NCBI GenBank assembly: GCA_030065205.1
Contig: JASJDN010000065.1
Location: 1-33,642 of the forward strand
Direction: 5' to 3'
Length of the DNA: 33,642 bases
DNA from: Crocosphaera sp.
GTDB lineage: Bacteria > Cyanobacteriota > Cyanobacteriia > Cyanobacteriales > Microcystaceae
Position numbers and translations under genes: made by a program. Positions 15,439 to 25,109 of the stretch are shown piece after piece; within the stretch, counting starts at the first letter, position 1; each line of letters opens with the position of its first letter. Below the pieces are notes generated by a model, which was not told the origin of the DNA, made no database searches, and worked only from the letters and a program-made list of their open reading frames with translations.

Positions 15439-16212
15439 ATGTCAGGGAAAAAAGTTATTGTTACAGGAGCAACAGGAAGAACTGGCTCATTAGTTGTTAA
15501 AAAACTACGTCAACTTTTTGAGCAATTTGAAGTGGTTGGCTTGGGGAGAAGTGAAGACAAAATAAAACAATTATTTGGATCAACTGAAGGCTTTTTTACA
15601 GGAAATATTAACGAAAAATCCACCTTAGAAACTGCTTTCAAAGGGTGTGATAGTTTAGTTATTCTTACCAGTGCTGTTCCTCAAATGAAATCACCCCCCC
15701 AAGAAGGACAGCGGCCAGAATTTACCTTTGAACCAGGTGGAATGCCAGAAGAAGTTGACTGGATAGGGCAGAAAAACCAGATTGATATGGCTAAGGAATT
15801 AGGCATTAATCATATTGTTTTAGTGGGTTCAATGGGCGGAACAAACCCGAGTCATCCCCTTAATAAAATAGGCAATGGTAATATTTTAATTTGGAAGCGA
15901 AAAGCAGAAGACTATTTAATTAATTCGGGTATTGATTACACTATTATTCGAGCTGGTGGCTTACTGGATGAACCAGGAGCAAAACGAGAGTTAATTGTGG
16001 GAAAAAATGATACTTTATTGAGTAATCCTCCTAATGGTGTTGCCACATCAATTCCGAGGGAAGATGTAGCAGAAGTAGTGGTAAACGCTTTAATAGAAAC
16101 CTCGGCTAAAAATAAAGCCTTTGATGTCATTAGTAAGCCTGAAAATGACGATTCTGCTGTTATTACTCAAGACTTTGCTGCATTATTTGAACAGACGACA
16201 CCTGGTTTATAA
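15439..16212 (+). CDS. NAD(P)-binding SDR-like protein
   Basis: 257 residues with a Rossmann fold. The dinucleotide motif VTGATGRTG lies at about residues 7-15, and the rest follows the atypical short-chain dehydrogenase/NmrA-like group: SLVILTSAVPQ, HIVLVGSMGGTNP, then W.RKAEDYLINSGIDYTIIRAGGL, and ISREDVAEVVVNAL-type helix (here PREDVAEVVVNAL). Close relatives include plant chloroplast proteins of the Tic62/At5g02240 type; most have no known substrate. The usual YxxxK pair is not in its classic place, so it may bind the cofactor without oxidoreductase activity. It is monocistronic, and an 11-bp inverted repeat follows it. Confidence 0.8.
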   Translation: MSGKKVIVTGATGRTGSLVVKKLRQLFEQFEVVGLGRSEDKIKQLFGSTEGFFTGNINEKSTLETAFKGCDSLVILTSAVPQMKSPPQEGQRPEFTFEPGGMPEEVDWIGQKNQIDMAKELGINHIVLVGSMGGTNPSHPLNKIGNGNILIWKRKAEDYLINSGIDYTIIRAGGLLDEPGAKRELIVGKNDTLLSNPPNGVATSIPREDVAEVVVNALIETSAKNKAFDVISKPENDDSAVITQDFAALFEQTTPGL

Positions 16213-16222
16213 TGATGGTTTC

Positions 16223-16281
16223 GGGTGGGCAAATCAGAGATTTATCTAGACTACCCGTAAAATAAAAAACTTTGCCCACCC
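16223..16281. repeat. Inverted repeat, 11-bp arms
   Basis: GGGTGGGCAAA (16223-16233) and TTTGCCCACCC (16271-16281) are perfect complements 37 nt apart; an inner CGGGT/ACCCG pairing competes with it. It lies 10 nt after the SDR gene stop, facing the mtnA 3' end. It may be a terminator-type structure or a dispersed repeat. Confidence 0.5.
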
Positions 16282-16425
16282 TACCGTCTGCTCTCTTAAG
16301 ATTGTGTTGATAAAGTTCACTCTAAATTTAGCTAAAATTCTCAAAATAAGAGGATTCTGACAATAGGTTTAACCTCAACGATTCAACTTAATAAACCAGT
16401 TTTGTAATTTAACTAACATTTTAAT

Positions 16426-17478
16426 TTATGAATAATTTTTACTATGGTTTAAATCAATCAAGTTTTCTGGCTTAACTGTTGTTTGTTCAGTAATAATGCC
16501 TGTAATTAAATGAGCAGGAGTTACATCAAACGCAGGGTTATAATAGTCCACCCCATCGGGATAAATAACCGTATCACCGATTTGATAAAGTTCTGAGGAA
16601 TCTCGTTCTTCGATGGGAATTAATCCCCCATTTTCTAAACTAAAATCTACAGTCGAAAGGGGGGCAGCAACATAAAAAGGGATGTGGTGCATTTTGGCCA
16701 TAACTGCTACTCCATAAGTGCCTATTTTATTAGCAGTATCTCCATTGGCAGCAATTCTATCAGCACCCACAACTACCATATCAATCAGTCCTTTTTGCAT
16801 ACAATGGGCTGCCATATTATCACTAATAACGGTCACGGGAATTTTTTCTTGAACACATTCCCAAGCCGTTAATTTTGCCCCTTGTAAACGGGGTCTCGTT
16901 TCATCAGCATAAACCCTTTTTAATCTTCCTGCTGTCCATACAGAACGAATAACCCCTAATGCTGTTCCGTAACCGGCTGTGGCTAATGCTCCTGCGTTAC
17001 AATGGGTTAGGATGCTCAATTTATGGGGATTATTAGGTAATATTTGTAAACTATTTTCACCAATAGCTTGACAAGTTTGCAAATCTTCTGCTTGAATTTT
17101 TTGTGCTGTTTCTAATAATATTGTTTTAATTTCTTCGACTGTACCCAAGGTTTCGTAAGCGGTTTTTAACATTCGAGAAATTGCCCAAAAAAGATTGACC
17201 GCAGTGGGACGAGTTTGACGTAATATTTCGGCAACGTCTTCTAATTTTTTCAAGAACGTTTCTCTTTCTTTTGTATTAACCTCTCTTGCCCCTAAATACA
17301 TCCCGTAAGCAGCAGCAACTCCAATAGCTGGCGCACCACGAACAATCATGGTTTTGATGGCTTTTGCCATATCTTCATAGCGACTAATTTCTACTAAAAC
17401 ATACTGACTTGGTAAACAAGTTTGATCAATTAATAAAACTTTATTATTAGACCAAACAACAGGATAAATTGTGTTCAT
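16426..17478 (-). CDS. mtnA: S-methyl-5-thioribose-1-phosphate isomerase
   Basis: Isomerises 5-methylthioribose-1-phosphate to 5-methylthioribulose-1-phosphate in the methionine salvage pathway. 350 residues, the usual length. The aldose-ketose isomerase signature is complete: RGAPAIG near residue 47, the catalytic Cys160 in [19 protein letters not shown], and Asp240 in [20 protein letters not shown], plus the [17 protein letters not shown] stretch. These two residues fall at the same numbers as in the well-studied bacterial enzymes. No other salvage genes are adjacent. The ATG at 17478 fits the family N-terminus. Confidence 0.95.
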   Translation of the reverse strand: MNTIYPVVWSNNKVLLIDQTCLPSQYVLVEISRYEDMAKAIKTMIVRGAPAIGVAAAYGMYLGAREVNTKERETFLKKLEDVAEILRQTRPTAVNLFWAISRMLKTAYETLGTVEEIKTILLETAQKIQAEDLQTCQAIGENSLQILPNNPHKLSILTHCNAGALATAGYGTALGVIRSVWTAGRLKRVYADETRPRLQGAKLTAWECVQEKIPVTVISDNMAAHCMQKGLIDMVVVGADRIAANGDTANKIGTYGVAVMAKMHHIPFYVAAPLSTVDFSLENGGLIPIEERDSSELYQIGDTVIYPDGVDYYNPAFDVTPAHLITGIITEQTTVKPENLIDLNHSKNYS

Positions 17479-17985
17479 AATCTGGTTAGAATTAATGGTT
17501 AATCTCTATAAGCCATTGTGTCATATTTTAGTCTGCTTGAAAAGTTGATCAGATTGATAATTTCCAAGTTTAACTCTTTTGAAAATTGCTTGTTATGTAT
17601 CTCTATTTTTCGTCATCTATTGTTACACAAAGTAATTTTGTTTATTTTTGGGATATTTCCCCATACTCAACCTGATTTTCCACAGCTTTTTCAACAAGAA
17701 AGAAAGAATTTTATATTGGTTGAAGGATTGACTTAATCAGATTTTCTCGAACTCACCTCATTAACTCATCATCTAGTTTGGGGAAAATAGTAACCCTATT
17801 ATCATCAAAATTAGAAAATTTGGAGCTTGATTTATGTGTTATAATAGGTTAGGGTAATAAGCCCCAGAAAACTCAATTAATTGGCAATGACTCTTTGAGG
17901 TAATCAATTAACTAAGAGCAGTGAATAAAGGATAACAATAGCCCTTATCCTGGGGAAACCGAATTATCATCCAGACGTTTCAGCT
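17479..17985. other. Intergenic region between mtnA and the unknown gene at 17986
   Basis: 507 bp without a convincing gene. A 72-codon frame at 17518-17736 has a GTG start and no family resemblance, and I treat it as chance. Near the right end is a possible extended -10 promoter, TGTGTTATAAT (17836-17845... TATAAT at 17840-17845), and a leader hairpin AGGATAA/TTATCCT (17929-17935 with 17945-17951) 35 nt before the next ATG. Confidence 0.5.
17840..17845 (+). promoter_or_regulatory. Candidate -10 element (TATAAT)
   Basis: A perfect TATAAT preceded by TGTG, as in extended -10 promoters. No good -35 at standard spacing. It would give a leader of about 135 nt for the gene at 17986. Confidence 0.35.
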
Positions 17986-18504
17986 ATGAGCAACTCGATC
18001 AACTCTTTGCCACCCATTAATAAAAAAAAACGCCATGAAAATAATATCATCAATAAAACTGTAAAAACCAGAAGAAAAAATCATCAAAAAAGAAGTATTG
18101 TTGATGAAATTCGTGAGCGTCGGCCGGTGCCTAATCCTTGGCGCGTGGGAGAAGTTGCCCAAATTATTATTAAAGGAAATCCTGATCTAAGAGGAAGAAG
18201 TGGTCAGTGGTGTATTATTGAAGAAGTTTTGAATTTTTCTTGTTTAGTTAGAACCTGGGATGGCATAATTCAGGTAAAAATTGAGAACTTAAAAGATGTT
18301 TATTACTCATCAAAGCAACAACAAGAAATCAAAAAAATTAGCGATCGCTTGTCCGAAATACCTCAAAATCAACTAGAAGATTCAGTTAAAAACTTCTTAG
18401 AAGCATTAGGAAAAATTGATCGTCCCTTTTTAACCACGCTAGAAGATAAAATCTTAACATTAATAGAAACAGAAAATGGTAGAATCAAGAACGAAAACGA
18501 CTGA
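17986..18504 (+). CDS. Conserved-looking protein of unknown function
   Basis: 172 residues. The N-terminal 45 are strongly basic (runs of Lys, Arg and His) and probably bind nucleic acid or membrane lipids. The middle (about 50-110) reads as a small beta domain: RPVPNPWRVGEVAQIIIKG, GRSGQWCIIEEV, CLVRTWDGIIQVKIENL, resembling an SH3/KOW-like barrel. The C-terminus is helical, ending in an acidic tail. No named family comes to mind. It starts the plus-strand run leading into a methyltransferase 52 bp downstream, then efp and accB, so a link to translation or RNA is possible but only inferred. Confidence 0.6.
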   Translation: MSNSINSLPPINKKKRHENNIINKTVKTRRKNHQKRSIVDEIRERRPVPNPWRVGEVAQIIIKGNPDLRGRSGQWCIIEEVLNFSCLVRTWDGIIQVKIENLKDVYYSSKQQQEIKKISDRLSEIPQNQLEDSVKNFLEALGKIDRPFLTTLEDKILTLIETENGRIKNEND

Positions 18505-18556
18505 GTAGCCATCGATACGACTTGGTTACTTAGCTGAGCCACATCTAGAAAATTGT

Positions 18557-19480
18557 ATGACTGTTACCCCCTTTGAATCTCAACCGAGTGTCGCTTCCCG
18601 TGTGATCAATGGGATCTTATCCATCAAACCCCTAGCTAAACTCGCAAAATATCAAGCCCGAAACATGATTATTAATCGGGCAGAACAAATAGGGGTTCCC
18701 TGGCGAGAGAATGTGCGTCAACTCAGTCAACATAACTGGCAACAAGAACTCGCTAAGGTTGAAAATACCCATCTCGTTTATCCTGACTATTACGTTTGCT
18801 CCTTTCATGGTTATGACACTGGTAATTTGAGTTGGAAATCAGCCCTCGAAGTAGAATCAGCCGCTTACGCCGTCCATGCCAGTATTTGGCCAGAAGCAGG
18901 GGTCAGTGGTGATTCCCGATTACGGCACAATTATCACTCCATTCTTCAACAACAATTATCCTTAACCCCCGAAAAGATTGTAGACATCGGTTGTAGTGTA
19001 GGGATGAGTACCTTTCCCCTACAAGAAATGTATCCCAATGCTAACGTAACCGGCGTGGACTTATCCGCCTATCATTTAGCCGTAGCCCATTACCGAAGTC
19101 AACAACGGAACCTCCCCATGAACTGGGTACACGCAGCAGGAGAAGCCACAGGACTGCCCTCAACTTCCTTCGACCTAGTGTCAACCTTTTTGCTGTACCA
19201 CGAACTTCCAAAAACCGCAGCGATCGCTATTTTCCAAGAAGCCCGTCGTCTGCTCAAACCCGGGGGATACTTTACCATGATGGACATGAATCCCCGCGCC
19301 GAAGCCTTTCAAAAAATGCCTCCCTACGTCCTCACCCTACTCAAAAGTACCGAACCCTATTTGGATCAATACTTTGCCTTAGATGTCGAAAAAACCCTAA
19401 CAGAAGTAGGATTTGAGCCTGCCAAAATTACCCCCATCAGTCCTCGTCATCGGGCGATTGTTGCCAGAGTGAGACGTTAA
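18557..19480 (+). CDS. Class I SAM-dependent methyltransferase
   Basis: 307 residues. Motif I is VDIGCSVGMST (about residues 142-152), followed by NVTGVDLSAYHL (acidic end of strand 2) and a typical LVSTFLLYHELP plus RLLKPGGYFTMMDMNP region. An N-terminal helical extension of about 130 residues with VYPDYYVCSFHGYDTGNLSW precedes the catalytic domain. The layout resembles small-molecule or lipid/quinone methyltransferases, but the substrate cannot be read from sequence. It lies 86 bp upstream of efp on the same strand. HIP1 occurs within the gene. The ATG start is well placed. Confidence 0.85.
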   Translation: MTVTPFESQPSVASRVINGILSIKPLAKLAKYQARNMIINRAEQIGVPWRENVRQLSQHNWQQELAKVENTHLVYPDYYVCSFHGYDTGNLSWKSALEVESAAYAVHASIWPEAGVSGDSRLRHNYHSILQQQLSLTPEKIVDIGCSVGMSTFPLQEMYPNANVTGVDLSAYHLAVAHYRSQQRNLPMNWVHAAGEATGLPSTSFDLVSTFLLYHELPKTAAIAIFQEARRLLKPGGYFTMMDMNPRAEAFQKMPPYVLTLLKSTEPYLDQYFALDVEKTLTEVGFEPAKITPISPRHRAIVARVRR

Positions 19481-19566
19481 ATGTTAACAGATTTGAGGTT
19501 CAATGGCTTATGACTGCCAAACTCCTGTAAAATGAATCTTGAATTTCTAAGCTTTAAACGCCTTTC

Positions 19567-20127
19567 ATGATTTCTAGTAACGATTTTCGGACTGGTACCA
19601 CCATAGAAATAGATGGTTCGGTATGGCGCGTCGTTGAATTTCTCCACGTTAAACCAGGTAAAGGTTCAGCCTTTGTGCGAACCAAATTAAAAAATGCTCA
19701 AACCGGCAGCGTGGTAGAGCGAACGTTTCGTGCTGGAGAAACCGTTCCCCAGGCTAATTTAGAAAAACGCACCATGCAACATACCTATAAAGAAGGGGAA
19801 CAATACGTTTTCATGGATATGGAAACTTACGAAGAAGTGCGTTTAAACCCTGACCAAATGGGAACAACGGTCAATTACATCAAAGAAGAAATGGAAGCCG
19901 ACGTTCTCTTCTGGAACGATACCGTCTTAGAGGTACAGCTACCTACCTCCGTTATTTTAGAAGTAACGGACACCGACCCCGGGGTAAAAGGCGATACGGC
20001 AACAGGGGGAACCAAACCCGCTATTGTCGAAACAGGCGCGCAGGTTATGGTGCCTCTGTTTATTTCCATTGGGGAAAAAATTAAAGTCGATACCCGTGAT
20101 GGTTCCTATCTCGGACGGGAAACTTAA
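19567..20127 (+). CDS. efp: Translation elongation factor P
   Basis: Binds stalled ribosomes between the P and E sites and speeds peptide bond formation at polyproline stretches. 186 residues with the three-domain layout: KOW-like N-terminal domain with the tip loop [11 protein letters not shown] (Lys32 at the tip), an OB domain, and a C-terminal OB domain bearing the signature [20 protein letters not shown]. The lysine at the tip is unmodified in some lineages, and no modification enzyme is seen nearby. efp followed by accB is a conserved cyanobacterial arrangement. The window also encodes polyproline-rich proteins (DUF4335, BCCP linker, MutS2 insert) that could depend on it; that is inference. 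Confidence 0.95.
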   Translation: MISSNDFRTGTTIEIDGSVWRVVEFLHVKPGKGSAFVRTKLKNAQTGSVVERTFRAGETVPQANLEKRTMQHTYKEGEQYVFMDMETYEEVRLNPDQMGTTVNYIKEEMEADVLFWNDTVLEVQLPTSVILEVTDTDPGVKGDTATGGTKPAIVETGAQVMVPLFISIGEKIKVDTRDGSYLGRET

Positions 20128-20140
20128 AGCCCGAACGGTT

Positions 20141-20162
20141 GTCCCTAGGGAGACAGCCTCTG
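20141..20162 (+). other. Hairpin between efp and accB
   Basis: GGTTGTCCC and GGGAGACAGCC can pair (CCC/GGG plus GGTTGT/ACAGCC with a two-base bulge) in the 65-nt gap. It may tune the relative expression of the two genes or act as a weak terminator. Confidence 0.35.
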
Positions 20163-20192
20163 TTTGATCAATGATTATGGGATAGATAATCT

Positions 20193-20669
20193 GTGTCAAT
20201 TAATTTTAACGAACTGCGAGAGTTATTAGGGGCGATCGCTCACACCGATATTGCCGAAGTTAGTCTCAAAACAGACGCTTTTGAGCTAAAAGTGCGTCGA
20301 GAGGTAACCACAACCCCTCAACCGTCTCCCCCATCCACGGCCTCAGAAGTTGTGGTCACGTCTTCGGTACCGACCCCACCCACCCCAACCCCACCTCCCT
20401 CTCCCTCTCCCTCTCCCGCAGAAAAAAAATGGGTGGCTATTACCTCCCCGATGGTAGGAACGTTTTACCGCGCGCCTGCCCCGGACGAACCTCCTTTTGT
20501 GGAAGTGGGAGAGCGCGTTAGTAATACCCAAACCGTCTGTATTATTGAAGCGATGAAATTAATGAACGAAATCGAAGCCGAAGTCACGGGAGAAGTGATG
20601 GAAATTGTGGTTGCTAATGGGGAACCGGTAGAATATGGTCAAACCTTAATGTGGGTCAATCCCAGTTGA
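20193..20669 (+). CDS. accB: Acetyl-CoA carboxylase biotin carboxyl carrier protein
   Basis: Carries carboxybiotin between biotin carboxylase and carboxyltransferase in the first committed step of fatty-acid synthesis. 158 residues: an N-terminal helical part (residues 1-36), a Pro/Thr/Ser hinge (about 41-76), then the biotinyl domain with the MVGTFYRAPAPDEPPFVEVG strand set and EAMKLMNE, where Lys122 is biotinylated. The start is GTG, giving MSINFNELRELL, which matches the family N-terminus. It lies 65 bp after efp. The hinge is encoded by a C-rich low-complexity stretch (20362-20420), a normal feature of this protein. Confidence 0.95.
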   Translation: MSINFNELRELLGAIAHTDIAEVSLKTDAFELKVRREVTTTPQPSPPSTASEVVVTSSVPTPPTPTPPPSPSPSPAEKKWVAITSPMVGTFYRAPAPDEPPFVEVGERVSNTQTVCIIEAMKLMNEIEAEVTGEVMEIVVANGEPVEYGQTLMWVNPS

Positions 20670-20732
20670 GCAGCAAAAACAAAAGGAAAGATTACAGAAT
20701 CACTCAATCGACATCTTAGGGCTTATAGATTA

Positions 20733-20763
20733 TATAATGAGAAGTTTGTAAGAAAATTAGGAG
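20733..20763 (+). promoter_or_regulatory. ilvC promoter -10 and ribosome binding site
   Basis: TATAAT at 20733-20738 followed by AGGAG at 20759-20763, eight bases before the ilvC ATG. No clear -35. This suggests ilvC has its own promoter rather than only reading through from accB. Confidence 0.4.
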
Positions 20764-20771
20764 ACAGCCTC

Positions 20772-21764
20772 ATGGCTCGGATGTATTACGATGCAGATGC
20801 CAACCTTGATTTATTAGCAGGTAAAACTGTGGCCATCATTGGCTATGGTTCTCAAGGTCATGCCCACGCCCTCAATTTAAAAGATAGTGGCATTAATGTG
20901 GTGGTGGGGCTGTATCCCGGCAGTAAATCACGACAAAAAGCTGAAGAGGCCGGGTTAAAGGTGCTTAACGTGGCTGATGCGGCCAGTGCGGGTGATTGGA
21001 TCATGATTTTGTTACCCGATGAAGTGCAGAAAACGGTTTACACAGAAGAAATTCAACCGAATTTAAGAGAAGGGAAGGTATTATGCTTCGCTCATGGCTT
21101 TAACATTCACTTCGGTCAAATTGTTCCCCCCGAAACCGTGGATGTGGTGATGATCGCCCCTAAAGGCCCCGGCCATTTAGTGCGCCGTACCTACGAACAA
21201 GGGGAAGGGGTTCCCTGTTTATTCGCCGTTTATCAAGATGCCAGTGAACAAGCTCGCGATCGCGCCATGGCCTATGCCAAGGGAATCGGTGGCACCCGCG
21301 CCGGTATCCTCGAAACCACCTTTAGAGAAGAAACAGAAACGGATTTATTTGGGGAACAGGTCGTTCTTTGCGGTGGTTTATCTGCTCTGATCAAATCAGG
21401 GTTTGAAACCTTAGTGAACGCTGGTTATCAGCCAGAATTGGCCTATTTTGAATGCCTCCACGAAGTCAAATTGATTGTGGATTTGATTGTGGAGGGGGGA
21501 CTGGCTAAAATGCGGGATAGTATTTCTAACACCGCAGAGTATGGAGACTTAACCCGAGGTCCTCGTATCGTTACCGATGAAACTCGCGCCGAGATGAAAC
21601 AAATTCTTAGCGAAATTCAATCTGGTCAATTTGCACGGGAATTTGTCTTAGAAAACCAATCCGGTAAACCCGGATTTACCGCCATGCGTCGTCAAGAAGC
21701 TGAACACCGTATCGAAGAAGTGGGCAAAGATTTACGGGCAATGTTTAGTTGGTTAAAAGAGTAA
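20772..21764 (+). CDS. ilvC: Ketol-acid reductoisomerase (NADP+), class I
   Basis: Converts acetolactate or acetohydroxybutyrate by alkyl migration and NADPH-dependent reduction in valine, leucine and isoleucine synthesis. 330 residues, the short class I form. The Rossmann motif is [20 protein letters not shown] (about residues 21-40). The [13 protein letters not shown] segment carries the catalytic His, [12 protein letters not shown] follows, and the metal-binding acids lie in [12 protein letters not shown] and [12 protein letters not shown]. The C-terminus ends in [22 protein letters not shown] as usual. An AGGAG ribosome binding site supports the start. Confidence 0.97.
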   Translation: MARMYYDADANLDLLAGKTVAIIGYGSQGHAHALNLKDSGINVVVGLYPGSKSRQKAEEAGLKVLNVADAASAGDWIMILLPDEVQKTVYTEEIQPNLREGKVLCFAHGFNIHFGQIVPPETVDVVMIAPKGPGHLVRRTYEQGEGVPCLFAVYQDASEQARDRAMAYAKGIGGTRAGILETTFREETETDLFGEQVVLCGGLSALIKSGFETLVNAGYQPELAYFECLHEVKLIVDLIVEGGLAKMRDSISNTAEYGDLTRGPRIVTDETRAEMKQILSEIQSGQFAREFVLENQSGKPGFTAMRRQEAEHRIEEVGKDLRAMFSWLKE

Positions 21765-21803
21765 CCGATTCCCCTGACATCCTCCCCAATAGGAGTTTAA
21801 CCG

Positions 21804-22103
21804 ATGAATGAACCATCTACCGTTACTTACCCCACAGCAGACATCCTTAAACGCATTGAGGACAAGTTAGATAGCAACCATAAGGAGCTATCCAAAAAGA
21901 TTGATAAGCAATCAGAAGAAATAGGAGACATCAAGGTAGAACTAGTCGAAATCAAGGCAGAAGTTAAAAATCTGAATAAAGATGTCACGGATTTAAAAGG
22001 ATCGACTAAAGCACAAATCTGGACATTGATTGGGATCTTGGCTACTGCAATTCTAGGTTTAGGAGCAGCAGTGATTAGATTCTTTGCTGTCACAAATCCT
22101 TAA
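21804..22103 (+). CDS. Coiled-coil protein with C-terminal membrane anchor
   Basis: 99 residues. Residues 12-68 form an almost continuous coiled coil (repeated hydrophobics with Lys, Asp and Glu: ELSKKIDKQSEEIGDIKVEL, VEIKAEVKNLNKDVTDLKG). A single transmembrane helix (about 72-95) and a four-residue tail end the protein. This is the general layout of small tail-anchored proteins found widely in cyanobacteria; no function is assigned. It is 39 bp after ilvC with AGGAG at 21791-21795 before its ATG, and a strong hairpin terminates the unit. Confidence 0.7.
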   Translation: MNEPSTVTYPTADILKRIEDKLDSNHKELSKKIDKQSEEIGDIKVELVEIKAEVKNLNKDVTDLKGSTKAQIWTLIGILATAILGLGAAVIRFFAVTNP

Positions 22104-22118
22104 CCCTTTTTGTGATCT

Positions 22119-22140
22119 AGGGTGGCCACGATGCCACCCT
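22119..22140 (+). terminator. Intrinsic terminator
   Basis: Perfect 8-bp stem AGGGTGGC (22119-22126) / GCCACCCT (22133-22140), loop CACGAT, followed by TTT. It starts 15 nt after the coiled-coil gene and ends the plus-strand run before the convergent helicase gene. Confidence 0.75.
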
Positions 22141-22205
22141 TTTAAGCAGAGCGAAGGACGGGGTTTCTACCCAGTTTTTCGATGATGGCGATCGCTTCGT
22201 GAACT

Positions 22206-25109
22206 CTAGATCGGAAATCGTTTCAACAAAACAATGGCTTCTTTGGCAGTTGTGATCAAAGAACCAGAAATGCCTGGGGTTTGGGGGATTTGCCAGAGTA
22301 GGTCAATGGTTCGTCTCAGCAAACGGACTAAATCTCCTTCGTCTAAACTGGTATTTTCACAGAGTTCTTGCCAGTCTCCTCCCAAAGCCCATTGTTCCAC
22401 TAATCCCATTAATTCTAACTCTAACCACACCGGAATGGTAATTTGATACCGTCGTTGGGTTTGATTCAATAACCGACGCATTTCTCCAATACTCACCCCC
22501 TGTTCTGGAGACTCTCTAAACAGACTTAAGACTTCTGGGGAGGGTAAATAATTGGTCCAAGTATCGGGCCGTAAGGTTTCGGTAATAATGGCACTGACCG
22601 CGGCCGCTAATTGATGGGGTTCAAGATGATTTAAAATCCCCGACATAAACACCAATGCTAACCATAACTCGTTTTCCCCGCGCATCGTTGCTGCTGCTTG
22701 ACCCAAGGCCGTCGGAGTATAGTTATCTAACGCCTCAAACTCTCGTAAAATTTCAATTAAATTGAGAAATTCTTGCCAGTAATAAGATTGATTGGATTGT
22801 AATTTTTGAAACTTAATTTGTCGGTTATGAAGTTGTTCGCGTAATTCTAAACGTCGATGATGGGACTTTAATAATCGTTTAAAATTCTGGCTTTGGGTTA
22901 AGGGATGATGGTTTAATAATTCTTGAACATTATCAATGCGTTTTTCCTGTTCAATCACTTCTGGCGGGATAATTCTCCCAAAGGCGCGATCGCTCATTTG
23001 TTGCGTGATTTTTTGGCAGGTTTCATCTCCTTTGGGACCTCTCCCTAAAGATAATTTTCTGAGATCCGGAAGGGACAAATTGTCCACAAAAGATAGGGGT
23101 AAGGATGCCCCATAAAAATCGACAATATCCCCTCGTTTAACTAAATACCAGTAATTATTATCCCCTAAACACAACAAATCAAAACTTTGCCCCGACCCAG
23201 GAACCATGGCCACAATTACGGCTAGTTGAGGAGTGGAAGTCCTTAAGCGTTTACCTTTAATATAAACTAAATCCCCAATATTTAATTGACTTAATTGACC
23301 TGATATTTCCTTTTTACGCTGTTCTTCTGCTTGATCTTCGAGAATTTTTAGCAGTCGTTTTTCTTCTTTCAAGCGGGCATTTAATTTTTCATAGGCTAAG
23401 ATATCTTTTTCTTGCAACCCCCCCAATTCTATATCCAGTTTCGCTAATTCTGTGCTTAAACTAGCGATGGCTTGTTGTTGGGGTTCTAGTTTCAATTGGG
23501 CTAAATATTCAGCAAAACTTCTTTCTAAGAGGTTTTTAGCTTCTTTTAGGGTGTGTTTTTGCAGTAGATTTAAGACCATGCCATAGGAAGGGGTAAAGCA
23601 ACTCCGCAACGGTTCTGATTCTGCGGTGGCTAAATAAGCCGCTTCTGTTGCCCCTTCAAAGGGGGTTTGTATGGTGACCACATAGCCCACCTCATCCATT
23701 CCCCTTCGTCCAGCCCGTCCGGCAATTTGTAGGAATTCTGAAGGGGTTAACATACTGTGGCCAGTGTCTGTTCGTTTGGACAAAGCCGAGATAACGGTGG
23801 TTCTGGCGGGCATATTGATGCCGGCGGATAGGGTAGCCGTGGCAAAGACGACTTTGACTAACCCCACTTCAAATAGTTGTTCGACTAATTCTTTCCACAG
23901 GGGAAGAATGCCGGCATGGTGTGCCGCAATACCTCTGGTTAAGGGTTCGAGTTGTTCCCCTCGCACCAATTGACACAGATCGGCTAAAATCTGGAATAAA
24001 TGGGCTTTGCTCTCTTCATCTTCTGCTAAATAGGAGAAGAGAGGGGACTGGGGGGAAAGGGTGTTTAAAAAGTCTTGGAGGGGGTCATATAAAGGGGGGT
24101 TTTCTGTGGCCACTGCCTTAAGAAGACTTTCTTGTAAGTTCGGGTTCTCCCCTAAAAAGAAGGTCAGTAGGTTGTATTGTAGGGCGTGTGCCTCTTCGGA
24201 AGAGACAAGAACGATTCCCTCTAGTTTCTGGACGGCGCGATCGCATTCTCGACGGCTAAAGATAACATAAATGGCGGGTAAGAGGTCTTTTTCGTAAAGT
24301 TGTTCGATCACTGTCGTTGGGGTGGGGCAATCACTCCGTTTCACCCGTTTGCGTTTGTTACGGTTTCCTTTGGGTTTGAGGCGAGGGTTAAGGGCGGTTT
24401 GTTTTTGGTTGAGAAGGGGATAGATGCCGTTTTTTTGACTGAAATAGAAGCGTAGGGGAACGGGACGAAAATCAGAGTTAATGAGTTCGCACAGACTAAC
24501 AGGGGTTTGTGTCGGCTCAACGTTGGGGGCTGTTTTTCGGACTTGGTTGATCCACTCGGTTAATTCTTCTGGGTTACCAATGGTTGCAGAGAGGGCTACT
24601 AATTGAATGGTGGGGGGACAATAAATGATCGATTCTTCCCAAACCGTTCCTCGTCCTCGATTACTGATATAGTGGCATTCGTCTAAGATAACGGTGGCTA
24701 CGTTTTCTAAGGAGGTTCCCACTTGACCAATAGGCGTCTCGTACAGCATATTGCGGAAAATTTCTGTGGTCATGATCACGATGGAGGCGTTGGCGTTGAC
24801 CACCGTATCTCCTGTAATTAAGCCCACCCTTTCGTCTTTTTCCTCGGGGGCAAATTTATCTTGGAAGTCTCGGAATTTTTGATTGGATAAGGCTTTGAGG
24901 GGTGTGGTATAGAAGACCCTCTGACCTAAGTTTAGGGCCCGATAGATGGCAAATTCCCCAATCACTGTTTTTCCTGAACCAGTCGGGGCGCAGACTACTA
25001 CAGACTTTCCCTGATTCAATGCAGCGAGTGCCTCCTCTTGAAAGGGGTCAAGTTGAAAGGGGAATAGTTCTTGAATATTGAGTTTAGAAGCGGTTATTGA
25101 TTGTTTCAC
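22206..25109 (-). CDS. Ski2/Mtr4-like superfamily 2 RNA helicase
   Basis: 967 residues. ATP-dependent helicase of the Ski2-like group: Walker A APTGSGKT (41-48), motif II DECH (143-146) in VILDECHYISNRGRGTVWEE, motif III SAT (174-176), and motif VI QIAGRAGRRGMDEVG at about 452. The middle contains an arch-like insertion with KNLLERSFAEYLAQL and a small beta domain (LSQLNIGDLVYIKGKRL), and the C-terminal 170 residues look like a DSHCT-type helical domain. Cyanobacterial and chloroplast (ISE2-type) relatives take part in RNA maturation and turnover; a role in rRNA or mRNA processing here is inferred. The start is GTG. It is divergent from the sigma factor gene, sharing a 332-bp upstream region. 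Confidence 0.9.
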   Translation of the reverse strand: MKQSITASKLNIQELFPFQLDPFQEEALAALNQGKSVVVCAPTGSGKTVIGEFAIYRALNLGQRVFYTTPLKALSNQKFRDFQDKFAPEEKDERVGLITGDTVVNANASIVIMTTEIFRNMLYETPIGQVGTSLENVATVILDECHYISNRGRGTVWEESIIYCPPTIQLVALSATIGNPEELTEWINQVRKTAPNVEPTQTPVSLCELINSDFRPVPLRFYFSQKNGIYPLLNQKQTALNPRLKPKGNRNKRKRVKRSDCPTPTTVIEQLYEKDLLPAIYVIFSRRECDRAVQKLEGIVLVSSEEAHALQYNLLTFFLGENPNLQESLLKAVATENPPLYDPLQDFLNTLSPQSPLFSYLAEDEESKAHLFQILADLCQLVRGEQLEPLTRGIAAHHAGILPLWKELVEQLFEVGLVKVVFATATLSAGINMPARTTVISALSKRTDTGHSMLTPSEFLQIAGRAGRRGMDEVGYVVTIQTPFEGATEAAYLATAESEPLRSCFTPSYGMVLNLLQKHTLKEAKNLLERSFAEYLAQLKLEPQQQAIASLSTELAKLDIELGGLQEKDILAYEKLNARLKEEKRLLKILEDQAEEQRKKEISGQLSQLNIGDLVYIKGKRLRTSTPQLAVIVAMVPGSGQSFDLLCLGDNNYWYLVKRGDIVDFYGASLPLSFVDNLSLPDLRKLSLGRGPKGDETCQKITQQMSDRAFGRIIPPEVIEQEKRIDNVQELLNHHPLTQSQNFKRLLKSHHRRLELREQLHNRQIKFQKLQSNQSYYWQEFLNLIEILREFEALDNYTPTALGQAAATMRGENELWLALVFMSGILNHLEPHQLAAAVSAIITETLRPDTWTNYLPSPEVLSLFRESPEQGVSIGEMRRLLNQTQRRYQITIPVWLELELMGLVEQWALGGDWQELCENTSLDEGDLVRLLRRTIDLLWQIPQTPGISGSLITTAKEAIVLLKRFPI

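Noticed and set aside
17518..17736. 72-codon frame between mtnA and the next gene
   Set aside because: GTG start, no ribosome binding site, Phe/Leu/Ile-rich composition of AT-rich noncoding DNA.
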